Shown here piece by piece: positions 7,353 to 15,263 of a stretch of 32,928 nucleotides of DNA. Where the stretch lies: the NCBI GenBank assembly GCA_017942005.1, contig JAGAVJ010000048.1:1-32928 (forward strand). Direction: 5' to 3'. This stretch comes from Clostridia bacterium. Its GTDB lineage: Bacteria; Bacillota; Clostridia; Oscillospirales; CAG-272. The translations under genes were made by a program, and so were the position numbers. Numbering within the stretch: the first letter of the stretch is position 1; each line of letters starts with the position of its first letter. Below the pieces are notes generated by a model. It saw only the letters and a list, made by a program, of their open reading frames with translations. It was not told where the DNA came from and did no database searches.

Positions 7353-8108
7353 ATGCTGCAAGATTTACATGCACATACCTATTATTCGTTCTGCGGCGGA
7401 GACGCACCGGAAGAAGTCGTGAAAGCCGCCATTGCCGGTGGACTGCATTTGTTCGGTTTCACTGATCACAGCTATGGAATTCTGTATCAATCACTGTCTT
7501 TTTTCAATTTGCCGGAGAATATCGAGGTCCAGCCGGACTGTATCCGCACATTGCGGCGCTATTATGATCACATAAACCTGATCCGTGAAGCATACAAAGA
7601 TCAAATAACGATATTGCGCGGAATTGAGGTTTGTACCTGGACAGGACACGGCCGCCATGCATTGCCGCCGGAAGCCGATATTTCCTATTTTGATTACTGT
7701 CTGATGGAAAATCTGGATAACCCCGACAGTTCCATTGCAGGGGGAGATTTGTTTGCATTTGCAGAACGCTGCGGGTGTAAGCTTGGCATTGCACATACTG
7801 ATCTGTTTGCATTCATAAAAGCATTGGGAGAAGACCCGTTATCGTATTTGATGAAAATGAAGGAGCACGGTATTTTCTGGGAGCTGAACATCAGTCACGA
7901 TTCCATTCACCACTACAGAGAACATCCCTATATGCTGCATTTCTTTGAGGATGAAGAACAGCAGGCGCTGGTGCGGCGTTCCGGCGTAGAGATTTCAATC
8001 GGATTTGACGGTCATCGTGTTGCGGAATATCCGGGTGACCGTGTCAAATGCTATTGCCGCCGTGCAGAAGAACTGGGATTGCGGTTTGCTTTTGAGGACC
8101 TTATATAG
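7353..8108 (+). CDS. PHP-domain phosphoesterase (histidinol-phosphatase-like)
   Basis: A 251-residue protein with a complete PHP metal site: H6 and H8 (DLHAHT), D38 and H39 (FTDHS), E92 (GIEVCTW), H148 (IAHTD), and D219/H221 (FDGH). PHP enzymes bind up to three metals and hydrolyse phosphomonoesters. HisK-type histidinol-phosphate phosphatase is one possibility, but no his genes are near. The start is the ATG at 7353, which places the first HxH motif at the usual N-terminal position; the frame extends upstream into the MATE gene. The binding site is weak (GTGAG). It lies 28 bp after the MATE gene, so co-transcription is likely. Confidence 0.85.
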   Translation: MLQDLHAHTYYSFCGGDAPEEVVKAAIAGGLHLFGFTDHSYGILYQSLSFFNLPENIEVQPDCIRTLRRYYDHINLIREAYKDQITILRGIEVCTWTGHGRHALPPEADISYFDYCLMENLDNPDSSIAGGDLFAFAERCGCKLGIAHTDLFAFIKALGEDPLSYLMKMKEHGIFWELNISHDSIHHYREHPYMLHFFEDEEQQALVRRSGVEISIGFDGHRVAEYPGDRVKCYCRRAEELGLRFAFEDLI

Positions 8109-8146
8109 AATTGAAATAAATTCGTTTTTCAGAAAGGATGCTGTTG

Positions 8147-8566
8147 ATGAGGGCACGTACAGATTGGATTTTACTCATTTTATTTGTGTTATCAGCGATT
8201 TTGTATGTGTTTGCGGTACTGAGTTATTTTGACATTCTGCCTGTGCCCTGTCCGCTTTGGCTGTATCCGCTGCGTGCATTCTGTGTGTTTATGTTTTCCG
8301 CTGTACCGCTGTTCTGTCTTCAGCTGTTTTTGTGCCGCAGAACGATATGGCGTTTGGTTAAGATACTTCCTTCTGCGATATGTGTTGGAGCCGTATTGGG
8401 ATTTACTGTTGGTCTTTTTACTGCCTCCGGGTGGGAAACATTGGGATATGCATTTTTTTTACTATTCTCCATTGCTCCGGCTGTGGGCTGCATCCTTGCT
8501 TTGGCGGTTTACGGTGTTTGTCTGCTGTATCAAGCACGCAGACACAAAACGCATTCTCATTCGTAA
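8147..8566 (+). CDS. Small hypothetical membrane protein
   Basis: A 139-residue protein with about four hydrophobic helices and a short basic, His-rich C-terminus (RRHKTHSHS). I do not recognise a family. The ATG at 8147 lies 8 nt after GAAAGGA; an in-frame ATG at 8138 overlaps that site and is less likely. It follows the PHP gene by 38 bp and is probably the last gene of the MATE operon. No strong terminator is visible after it. Confidence 0.65.
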   Translation: MRARTDWILLILFVLSAILYVFAVLSYFDILPVPCPLWLYPLRAFCVFMFSAVPLFCLQLFLCRRTIWRLVKILPSAICVGAVLGFTVGLFTASGWETLGYAFFLLFSIAPAVGCILALAVYGVCLLYQARRHKTHSHS

Positions 8567-8656
8567 CTGCCAGAAATTGATACGGCAATAGGTATCTAAA
8601 AATCAGAAGAGATAAGATAAAAATTAAAAAAATCATCATAAATTTTTTAAAAATCA

Positions 8657-8684
8657 TTGACATTTTCTGAAAAATCGGTATAAT
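8657..8684 (+). promoter_or_regulatory. Promoter of the solute-binding protein gene
   Basis: TTGACA (8657-8662), 16 bp, TATAAT (8679-8684), in an A/T-rich intergenic stretch. Confidence 0.85.
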
Positions 8685-8780
8685 TATTAATTAAGAAGAA
8701 AAGTGAAATTGTCTGATGGAGAATGAAAATTTGAAGTGGATATATTTCATAAATATGAGGTTAGATTGAGGAGAACGGTT

Positions 8781-10286
8781 ATGAAGAAATCGATGCGGTA
8801 TCTTTGTGCTTGGCTTTGCACCTTGCTTGTTATTCCAACAGTGATGTCCTGTGCGGATGAACCAAAGGAAAATGTTGGCGATACAACCCCACTCAAAGAT
8901 ATGGAAACGACTGCGGCAGAAACTGTGGACCCGGAAAGGGCTGCCCTTGATGCAGCGCTTGCGAAGCTGGACGGGATTAATTACAACGGGTATGAATTCC
9001 GCACGTTGGACAGATCCGATGAAAAGGATGCCAACTGGGAAACATTGGATGTATATTCAGAAGCGGAGGATGGAGATACCATTCACGATGCCGTATATCA
9101 GCGCAACCGGATGTTGGAAGAACGTCTGAATATTAAGTTTTCTGAGACGAAGGTGTTTGATCCATATGTAACTGCAAGAACTGCAATCATGTCGGATGCT
9201 GACGATTTCGATATTTTCACAGACGGCCTTTCCTTCCTTGCGACAATGGCAGTGGAAGGTTATCTTGCCGACCTCAATACCGTGGAACCGCTGAAACTGA
9301 ATGAAGTATGGTGGGATCAGGATATGAATAAAGACCTTTCTATTTCCGGAAAGAGATTTTTCTGTACCGGCGATATTTCCATCATGGATAACTACGGCAC
9401 ATGGTGCGTCATGTTCAATAAGGATATCGCATCTTCCTACGATCTGCCGAACATTTACGAAATGGTGCAAAACGGTTCTTGGACTATGGATGAGATGTGG
9501 AGTATGGCAAAGACCGTCACAAAAGATGTCGATGGCAACGCTAAGCTTGACAATACCGATCAGTGGGGCTTTTTGACAGAAAGCTATAATGTGTACGGAT
9601 TGTGGGCTTCCAGCGGTGAGCATATTACCAGCAAGGATGCAAATGACCACCCGCTTCTGACCGCTTATAATGAGCGTTCCATTGAGGTCATGCAGGATGC
9701 GATTGCATTTACACAGGACAGCTCCTGCACCCTGCTTGCAGATACTGTCAAGGAAGGGACGCTTTCCGGATGTGCATTTACCAATGAACATTTTGGTAAC
9801 GGAAACGCATTGTTTATCTATGGCGGAATGTGGCTGATTACAAAGTACCGTGCATATGATGTCAATTTCGGTGTTGTACCGGCGCCTAAATGGGATGCAT
9901 CACAGACCCGGTATTATAATACATATTCCGGTTCTAACTGTACTGCTTATTCGATTCCGACAACGTCGAGAGATTTAAACCGTACCGGTACCATTATGGA
10001 AGCAATGGCAGAAGTTTCCAAGTATACGCTGACCCCTGCATATTATGATGTAGCGCTGAAGGGTAAATATATCCGTGACGAAGAATCTGCGGCAATGCTG
10101 GATATCATTTTGGCACAGCGTTCGTATGACCTTGGCGGTATCTTCAACTGGGGAAATATTCATTCTACGATCACTGGAATGGCAGCAAGGAAAAATGCAG
10201 ATTTTGCATCTTCTTATGCAAAAATTGAAAAGAGCGCCTTAAAGGCAATTGAAAAGTTTATTGACAGCTTACAGGACCTTGAGTGA
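8781..10286 (+). CDS. Extracellular solute-binding lipoprotein (sugar ABC transporter type)
   Basis: A 501-residue protein with a lipoprotein signal: basic MKKSMR, a hydrophobic core, and VMSC with C24 as the acylated cysteine. An acidic, Thr-rich linker (residues 25-50) follows. The rest resembles family 1 solute-binding proteins of carbohydrate importers, with aromatic-rich segments (DQWGF, GGMWLI, NTYSGSNCTAYSIP). It should sit on the outer face of the membrane and pass an oligosaccharide to a permease. No permease or ATPase gene of the import type is adjacent, so it is an orphan. The start is the ATG at 8781, 7 nt after GAGGAG. MITE copy B begins 24 bp after its stop. Confidence 0.85.
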   Translation: MKKSMRYLCAWLCTLLVIPTVMSCADEPKENVGDTTPLKDMETTAAETVDPERAALDAALAKLDGINYNGYEFRTLDRSDEKDANWETLDVYSEAEDGDTIHDAVYQRNRMLEERLNIKFSETKVFDPYVTARTAIMSDADDFDIFTDGLSFLATMAVEGYLADLNTVEPLKLNEVWWDQDMNKDLSISGKRFFCTGDISIMDNYGTWCVMFNKDIASSYDLPNIYEMVQNGSWTMDEMWSMAKTVTKDVDGNAKLDNTDQWGFLTESYNVYGLWASSGEHITSKDANDHPLLTAYNERSIEVMQDAIAFTQDSSCTLLADTVKEGTLSGCAFTNEHFGNGNALFIYGGMWLITKYRAYDVNFGVVPAPKWDASQTRYYNTYSGSNCTAYSIPTTSRDLNRTGTIMEAMAEVSKYTLTPAYYDVALKGKYIRDEESAAMLDIILAQRSYDLGGIFNWGNIHSTITGMAARKNADFASSYAKIEKSALKAIEKFIDSLQDLE

Positions 10287-10309
10287 GCATCTTGCATAGT
10301 ATAAAAATA

Positions 10310-10523
10310 CGTGAGTTCGATAGAATTCTCGGAGAAAACTTTCCCCCAAAAAAGATTTTTCCCAAATCCTTTTTAAAAAAATTTATATGGATAAAATAAA
10401 TAAAATTCGCATTGTTTTTTTACTTATTTTATCCACATTTGGTTGATTTTTCTGTTTGAAAGTTTTTGTGGAGGAGTTTGAGGAGGTGCTTTTTTCAAAA
10501 AGCATCTCCTCATCGAACTTATG
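10310..10523 (+). repeat. MITE-like element, copy B (214 bp)
   Basis: The left end CGTGAGTTCGAT (10310-10321) and right end ATCGAACTTATG (10512-10523) are near-perfect inverted repeats, in the same orientation as copy A. The interior shares long stretches with A, notably GATTTTTCCCAAA and the GTTTTTGTGGAGGAGTTTGA region leading to the terminal hairpin. No direct repeat flanks it. Confidence 0.7.
10480..10511. terminator. Hairpin within MITE B
   Basis: GAGGAGGTGCTTTTTT pairs with AAAAAGCATCTCCTC. It is the only strong hairpin between the solute-binding protein and the next promoter, so it may serve as the terminator. Confidence 0.45.
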
Positions 10524-10539
10524 TTAATCAAATTTTCTC

Positions 10540-10568
10540 TTGACAGAATCTCAAAACTGTGATATACT
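10540..10568 (+). promoter_or_regulatory. Promoter of the ABC-F gene
   Basis: TTGACA (10540-10545), 17 bp, TATACT (10563-10568). It begins 16 bp after MITE B. Transcription would start near 10575, about 290 nt before the ABC-F start codon. Confidence 0.85.
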
Positions 10569-10600
10569 ATTTTCATCTTAGAGAAAATACGAGGTGCGCA

Positions 10601-10615
10601 ATGTATATCGACTGA
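10601..10615 (+). CDS. Candidate leader peptide MYID (attenuator uORF)
   Basis: ATG TAT ATC GAC TGA, preceded at 6 nt by GAGG. Four-codon or similarly short leader ORFs are used to sense ribosome-stalling antibiotics upstream of antibiotic-resistance ABC-F genes. Its position close to the transcription start and ahead of paired hairpins supports that role. A peptide this short could arise by chance. Confidence 0.45.
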   Translation: MYID

Positions 10616-10737
10616 CGTTTCGTTTTCGAAAAACGGTTTTGCTTGATACGTAAAGAAGCAGACCCAGATACAAAACAAGGTGTGAGGTTTGAAAATAGGC
10701 AAACAGCATACTTTTTGATTTTATTGTTTTGTACCGC

Positions 10738-10786
10738 CGCGAAAACGGGAAAGATGACAGTCGTTTTCGTGCGCATTATTTTTTTC
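10738..10786 (+). terminator. Attenuator terminator 1 in the ABC-F leader
   Basis: The arms 10738-10747 and 10762-10771 (core CGAAAACG/CGTTTTCG) are followed by a T run (10779-10785). The core is repeated just after the uORF (10621-10635, CGTTTTCGAAAAACG), which can fold on itself or pair with either terminator arm, as needed for an attenuation switch. A further 9-bp stem lies between (10669-10677/10725-10733). Confidence 0.6.
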
Positions 10787-10803
10787 TTGCACAAATAAAA
10801 AAA

Positions 10804-10866
10804 CACCGTCCATCTTTTCTGTGATTCGCGCTTGAACAGAACGATTGAAAGGACGGTGCTTTTTAT
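10804..10866 (+). terminator. Second leader hairpin masking the ABC-F ribosome binding site
   Basis: CACCGTCC (10804-10811) pairs with GGACGGTG (10851-10858), and TTCTGT/ACAGAA (10817-10822/10836-10841) extends the stem. A T run (10860-10864) follows and ends 3 bp before the ATG. The GAAAGGA site (10846-10852) runs into the 3' arm. The hairpin could both terminate transcription and hide the ribosome binding site. Confidence 0.65.
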
Positions 10867-10867
10867 T

Positions 10868-12376
10868 ATGGCACAAATTCAAGTAAACGATTTAACCTTT
10901 GCATATCCGGGCAGTTGGGACCCGGTATTTGAACATGTATCGCTTGTGCTGGATACAGATTGGAAGCTTGGCTTTTGCGGACGCAATGGTCGAGGGAAAA
11001 CGACGTTTTTACGGCTTCTGCTCGGAGAATATCCATACGAAGGCAGTATTTCTTGGGGGATGCGATGTGCATATTTTCCATACACCATACAAAATCCATC
11101 GCTTATGACACTCGACGCCCTGCAGCAATTGGATTCTGCGTTGGAGGACTGGCAGCTGTGCGTGGAGCTCGGCCGCTTGCAGGTTGATGCAGAGGTGTTA
11201 TACCGCCCATTTTCCACATTGTCGGCGGGAGAGCAGACAAAGGTATTGCTTGCTGCACTTTTCCTGCGTGAAAATCGATTCCTTTTAATTGACGAACCAA
11301 CGAACCATCTGGATGCGCTTGGCCGCGCAGCGCTTGCAGACTACCTGCAAAGCAAAAAAGGCTTTTTGCTTGTCTCTCATGACCGTATGTTATTGGATGC
11401 ATGTACCGATCATACCCTGTCTATCAACCGTGCCAATATTGAAGTGCAGCAGGGAAGCTTTTCCGTCTGGTATGAAAACAAGATGCGCAGGGATGCCTTT
11501 GAGCTTGCGGAAAATGACCGCTTGAAAAAGGATATCCGGAGACTGGAGGCGGCAGCCAGACAGTCAAAGGAATGGGCGGATAAATCGGAAAGTATTAAAA
11601 TCGGCAAGAAAAAGGACAAAGGTAAATTTGACGCAATGGGAGGTCGTGCCTATATCGGAGAACAGTCCCGCAGAATGCAGCAGCGCCGGAAAAATTTAGA
11701 GCGCAGACAACAAAATGCCATCCATGAAAAATCATCACTGCTTCACAATATTGAGGAAGCGGAATCGCTCAAGCTGCATCCGCTTGCGTGGCATACAGCA
11801 CGGCTTGCCGATTTGCGTGATGTTTCACTTTTTTATGGAGAAACCTGTATTTTACGGCATCTGAACCTTTCCGTGATGCAGGGTGAGCGGATTGCGGTAA
11901 CTGGCGCCAATGGTTCCGGGAAATCAACATTATTGAAGCTTCTGGTCGGAGAAGATATTCGATATACCGGTTCCTTTGTACGCGGTACAGGATTGAAAAT
12001 TTCCTATGTGATGCAGAATTCTGCCGATTTAAGCGGGGATTTGGATGCATATGCACATTCGTATGGGATTGACATTCCATTGTTCTGTGCCATCTTAAGA
12101 AAGTTGGATTTTTCACGGGCACAGTTTGAAAAACCGATGGAAAGCTATTCTGCCGGACAGAAAAAGAAGGTATTGATTGCTCGAAGCCTATGTGAAGAAG
12201 CACATTTATATGTTTGGGATGAACCGCTCAACTATATTGATCTTTGGTCGAGAATGCAAATTGAGGAACTTTTGCTTACATTCCAGCCAACGATTGTTTT
12301 TATCGAACATGATCGTGCATTTTGTGATCATGTGGCGACAAAGCAAATTTGTGTGGATGCGTTTATGAGCCGGTAG
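10868..12376 (+). CDS. ABC-F ribosomal protection protein (Lsa/CplR-like)
   Basis: A 502-residue soluble twin-ATPase without membrane segments. ATPase 1 has Walker A GRNGRGKTT (38-46), signature LSAGEQ (118-123) and Walker B with E143. A charged linker (about 209-300) follows. ATPase 2 has GANGSGKST (346-354), YSAGQ (427-431) and E452. The opening, MAQIQVNDLTFAYPG, then DTDWKLGF, is characteristic of the Lsa/CplR group, which displaces lincosamides, streptogramin A and pleuromutilins from the ribosome. Resistance is predicted, not shown. The start is the ATG at 10868; an in-frame TTG at 10832 lies in the hairpin loop. Its stop overlaps the convergent permease gene by 14 bp. Confidence 0.88.
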   Translation: MAQIQVNDLTFAYPGSWDPVFEHVSLVLDTDWKLGFCGRNGRGKTTFLRLLLGEYPYEGSISWGMRCAYFPYTIQNPSLMTLDALQQLDSALEDWQLCVELGRLQVDAEVLYRPFSTLSAGEQTKVLLAALFLRENRFLLIDEPTNHLDALGRAALADYLQSKKGFLLVSHDRMLLDACTDHTLSINRANIEVQQGSFSVWYENKMRRDAFELAENDRLKKDIRRLEAAARQSKEWADKSESIKIGKKKDKGKFDAMGGRAYIGEQSRRMQQRRKNLERRQQNAIHEKSSLLHNIEEAESLKLHPLAWHTARLADLRDVSLFYGETCILRHLNLSVMQGERIAVTGANGSGKSTLLKLLVGEDIRYTGSFVRGTGLKISYVMQNSADLSGDLDAYAHSYGIDIPLFCAILRKLDFSRAQFEKPMESYSAGQKKKVLIARSLCEEAHLYVWDEPLNYIDLWSRMQIEELLLTFQPTIVFIEHDRAFCDHVATKQICVDAFMSR

Positions 12377-13166
12377 ATTGGTAATGGCGTACTCCAAAGT
12401 AGAAGAAAATCAAACTGAAGAGGAAAAAGACGATGGTATAGCATGGTGTCAGTGCATAAAAGAAAGAGGATTCCCGTCCGGTCAGATATAGGAACGGGTA
12501 ATACTGTGCACAGGAAAGCGGTACGAAAAATGTAAAGAAAAGAATTAGGGCGCGGCTGTTGTAGATATCAAGCGGATAGCTTCCAAGCTCTTTTCCGCCG
12601 TGTGTAAAAATGTTCATGACTTCAATACCTTCAATGGTAAAGAAGCAGACGCCTGCGCCCAAAATCATCAATGCGGAAAAGAAAACGGCACTGCCGAGTA
12701 TCATTAGTACAAATGCGGCGGTATGTGCAGCTGTGAAGGTCAGATTGGTTTTCCATACCGCATAAATTAAAATGACAATGCTTTGCACAAGCCGTCCAAC
12801 ACGTGCAAATTCCATACGGCTGACAAGAACAGAAAGAAAGAGCGTGCGTGGACGCAGAAGCAATCTGTCAAAGGAGCCGGATTGTACCTGTGAAGAGAAA
12901 ACGTCAAATCCACGCAAAAGAATTTCCGATATGGAAAAGCCAATCATAATGGTGGAGTGACACAAAAGCACCTCGGAGAGGGTATAGCCGTCCACGGTAT
13001 GAAACCGATCAAACAGAATCCAAATCGCCAAAAAAGAAGCGAATGAAGTCAGGGTCATACCAAAAATGGTCATCAAAAAGGAGGATTTATATTCCATCGC
13101 TGTACGCAGATGCATGGAGAAAAAACTGCGGTACATGCGGAAGGCTGAGACATGATACGTTTTCAT
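12363..13166 (-). CDS. ABC-2 family permease (second of pair)
   Basis: A 267-residue membrane protein with about six helices, third gene of an ATPase-permease-permease operon. The segment VQSGSFDRLLLRPRTLF matches the G-x-x-D-x-L-L-x-R-P pattern of the PF06182 (ABC2_membrane_6, DUF990-like) permeases. These work as heterodimers with an NatA-like ATPase, probably as exporters; the substrate is unknown. Its start follows the upstream permease stop by 3 bp, and AAGGAGG lies inside that gene's end. The last 14 bp overlap the convergent ABC-F gene. Confidence 0.87.
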   Translation of the reverse strand: MKTYHVSAFRMYRSFFSMHLRTAMEYKSSFLMTIFGMTLTSFASFLAIWILFDRFHTVDGYTLSEVLLCHSTIMIGFSISEILLRGFDVFSSQVQSGSFDRLLLRPRTLFLSVLVSRMEFARVGRLVQSIVILIYAVWKTNLTFTAAHTAAFVLMILGSAVFFSALMILGAGVCFFTIEGIEVMNIFTHGGKELGSYPLDIYNSRALILFFTFFVPLSCAQYYPFLYLTGRESSFFYALTPCYTIVFFLFSLIFFYFGVRHYQSTGS

Positions 13167-13169
13167 CGG

Positions 13170-13982
13170 TTATCCTCCTTGAATGACGGTTCGGCGCAAT
13201 GCTTTTTTCATCATCCAGACGCCGAGGGGAATGAAAAATACAAGCCAGCACAGCTGGATGCAAATGGCACGAAGTGCGTCGGAAATCGGTAAATATCCGT
13301 TATAAATCAGATAGGGCGTGTTTTGCATATACAGAAAAGGTGTGAAGGATAAAAATTTCTGTAAGGCGGCGGGCATCAGCGGAATCGGAATTAAGCCTCC
13401 GCAGCAGAAATCCATGACATTGGCAAACACCGAACGGATTCCGGATTCGTTTAATAAAAAAAACACGGAAATATGGACAGGCATCAATATGGCGATGGTT
13501 AACAGGAATGCAAGCGTCAGGGAAAGCAAAAATAATCCCAAACAAAGAAAAGATGTTGGCAGACACATCCGATAGCCGGCGGGCAAAAAGCCGCAGATGA
13601 GCAGAATCGGCAAAAAGCGCAGCATTGCACGGGACAGTCTGGACGCCATACATTTGCAGAACCACATCGGGTACAGGGATACGGGACGGCAGAGGTCATA
13701 GGCAACGGTACCATCCTTAATCTGTGCAATCAAATCATTTTCCAGCTGCCAGGATGCGAACAGCGTCAAAAACGCCTGCTGTAACCAGATATAGGTTGCT
13801 GTTTGCTCGGCGGTCATAGGATATGCGGCAGGATCGGAATTGCGAAATGCATGATAGAGGAGAATGTACATGAATCCCCAACAAAACTGGGTTGCAATTC
13901 CTGCAAGCGCGGCGGTACGGTACTGTAAACCACAGCGAATGCGCATTTTGAAAAATGTGAGGTATTTTTGAAGGAAGGCCAT
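13170..13982 (-). CDS. ABC-2 family permease (first of pair)
   Basis: A 270-residue protein with about six helices. IKDGTVAYDLCRPVSLY (89-105) is the same conserved cytoplasmic pattern as in the partner permease. The frame is open well upstream into the ATPase gene, but the ATG at 13982 is preceded by GAGG in the ATPase 3' end and follows the ATPase stop by one base, so I take it as the start. With the partner it should form the membrane channel of the transporter. Confidence 0.87.
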   Translation of the reverse strand: MAFLQKYLTFFKMRIRCGLQYRTAALAGIATQFCWGFMYILLYHAFRNSDPAAYPMTAEQTATYIWLQQAFLTLFASWQLENDLIAQIKDGTVAYDLCRPVSLYPMWFCKCMASRLSRAMLRFLPILLICGFLPAGYRMCLPTSFLCLGLFLLSLTLAFLLTIAILMPVHISVFFLLNESGIRSVFANVMDFCCGGLIPIPLMPAALQKFLSFTPFLYMQNTPYLIYNGYLPISDALRAICIQLCWLVFFIPLGVWMMKKALRRTVIQGG

Positions 13983-13983
13983 G

Positions 13984-14970
13984 TTATAGTACCTCATATC
14001 TGCAATACAGTTTTGAAATAAGTGTGTCAAGGGATGGGGTATCGACAGATAAATCGCGGATTTCCGTCTGAGATGAGATTGCAGAAATTGCATCGGAGAC
14101 AGACAAGACAGTGGTATCCAGTGAGAAAACCGCACGGTCAGAATGCGCTTCCATGAGTGTGATCCCTTGCGGAAGGGAAAGGGAATCTGCTTTGAAATTG
14201 GAGGACAGCACTGTCATATGGCGTTCTGTCACAAATTCTTCTTTTAAGGAGGAGAGGGAACCGTCCTTTAAGATTTTTCCATGCCCGATCAGCAGAATGC
14301 GCTCGGTCAATGCTTCAATGTCCTGCATGTCGTGTGTGGTTAATATCACCGTTGTGCCACGTTCTCTGTTGCGGCGCTTGATAAAGTCCCGCACGGCAAT
14401 TTTTGAAACCGCGTCAAGTCCGATGGTCGGTTCGTCTAAAAACAGGATTTTCGGGTCATGCAAAAGCGATGCGGCAATTTCACAGCGCATGCGCTGTCCC
14501 AGAGAAAGTTGTCGTGTCGGCGTGCGCAGCAGCTGCGAAAGATCAAGCATGTCTGTCAGCTCGTCCACATTGTGTTTGTATACGTCGTCAGGAATGGAAA
14601 AGATATCCTTTAAAAGTAAAAATGTGTCGATGACCGGCACATCCCACCAAAGCTGAGAACGCTGTCCAAACACAACGCCAATTTCTTTGACATGTGCGGT
14701 GCGTTCCTTCCACGGGATTCTCCCATCAATGGTACATGTTCCGCTGTCAGGTACGAGAATTCCGGAAAGCACCTTGACAGTGCTGGATTTACCGGCGCCG
14801 TTGGGTCCGATATAGCCGACCATTTCACCGTCTTCAATGGAAAAATTCAAATGATCCAGTGCTGGAATTTCTGTGTATGTGCGATGGAAAAACGATTTCA
14901 AGGTATTTTTCATACCGCCGTCACGTCTTGCTACGCGGAAGGTTTTGCATAAGTCTTTCACGAAAATCAC
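13984..14970 (-). CDS. ABC transporter ATP-binding protein (NatA-like)
   Basis: A 328-residue ATPase, first gene of the operon. Walker A is GPNGAGKSS (55-63), the Q-loop is FGQRSQLWWD (101-110), the signature is LSLGQ (155-159), Walker B is ILFLDEPT with E180, and the switch histidine is H213. The FGQRSQLWWD segment is typical of ATPases paired with PF06182 permeases. A C-terminal domain of about 100 residues follows. The start is a GTG at 14970, 11 nt after AAGGAG. The gene powers the two downstream permeases, probably exporting a lipid, peptide or drug; nothing nearby identifies the substrate. Confidence 0.9.
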   Translation of the reverse strand: MIFVKDLCKTFRVARRDGGMKNTLKSFFHRTYTEIPALDHLNFSIEDGEMVGYIGPNGAGKSSTVKVLSGILVPDSGTCTIDGRIPWKERTAHVKEIGVVFGQRSQLWWDVPVIDTFLLLKDIFSIPDDVYKHNVDELTDMLDLSQLLRTPTRQLSLGQRMRCEIAASLLHDPKILFLDEPTIGLDAVSKIAVRDFIKRRNRERGTTVILTTHDMQDIEALTERILLIGHGKILKDGSLSSLKEEFVTERHMTVLSSNFKADSLSLPQGITLMEAHSDRAVFSLDTTVLSVSDAISAISSQTEIRDLSVDTPSLDTLISKLYCRYEVL

Positions 14971-15005
14971 TGTGCAATCAACTCCTTTTCAATAAATGGA
15001 AAATT

Positions 15006-15034
15006 ATTATATCATGCGGCAGAGTGTTTGTCAA
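15006..15034 (-). promoter_or_regulatory. Promoter of the ABC-2 operon
   Basis: On the minus strand TTGACA (15029-15034), 17 bp, TATAAT (15006-15011): perfect boxes and spacing. Confidence 0.88.
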
Positions 15035-15133
15035 GGACCGACTTTGATTATAAATAAAAAGTCTTGTTTTGTTTGATTTGCAGGAAAAACAAAACGGTAT
15101 CATCTATGTGACAAAATAGGGAGTAAAAGAATG

Positions 15134-15248
15134 AGGCTGCTGCAAGTTGAAAATTTGCAGCAGCCTGGGATCACAAAGTGATCCGAATTCGCCTTTTCGC
15201 TTTTTCAAGCGAAAAGGCGAATTTTACAGGCTGGCGCATGCGCCAGCC
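15134..15248. repeat. Array of four adjacent perfect palindromes (copy E)
   Basis: Four hairpins in a row: a 12-bp stem AGGCTGCTGCAA (15134-15166); GGATCAC-AAA-GTGATCC (15168-15184); a 17-bp stem with TTTC loop (15186-15223); and the 20-bp palindrome 15229-15248 (GGCTGGCGCA and its complement). The same modules, inverted and altered, occur at 26825-26984. It lies just after the stop of the beta-lactamase-like gene and may terminate it. Confidence 0.75.
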
Positions 15249-15263
15249 CTATGAGTTTTTATA

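Noticed and set aside
9057..9791. Antisense open frame of 244 codons inside the solute-binding protein gene
   Set aside because: No ribosome binding site, promoter or domain; codon pattern is that of a shadow of the sense gene.
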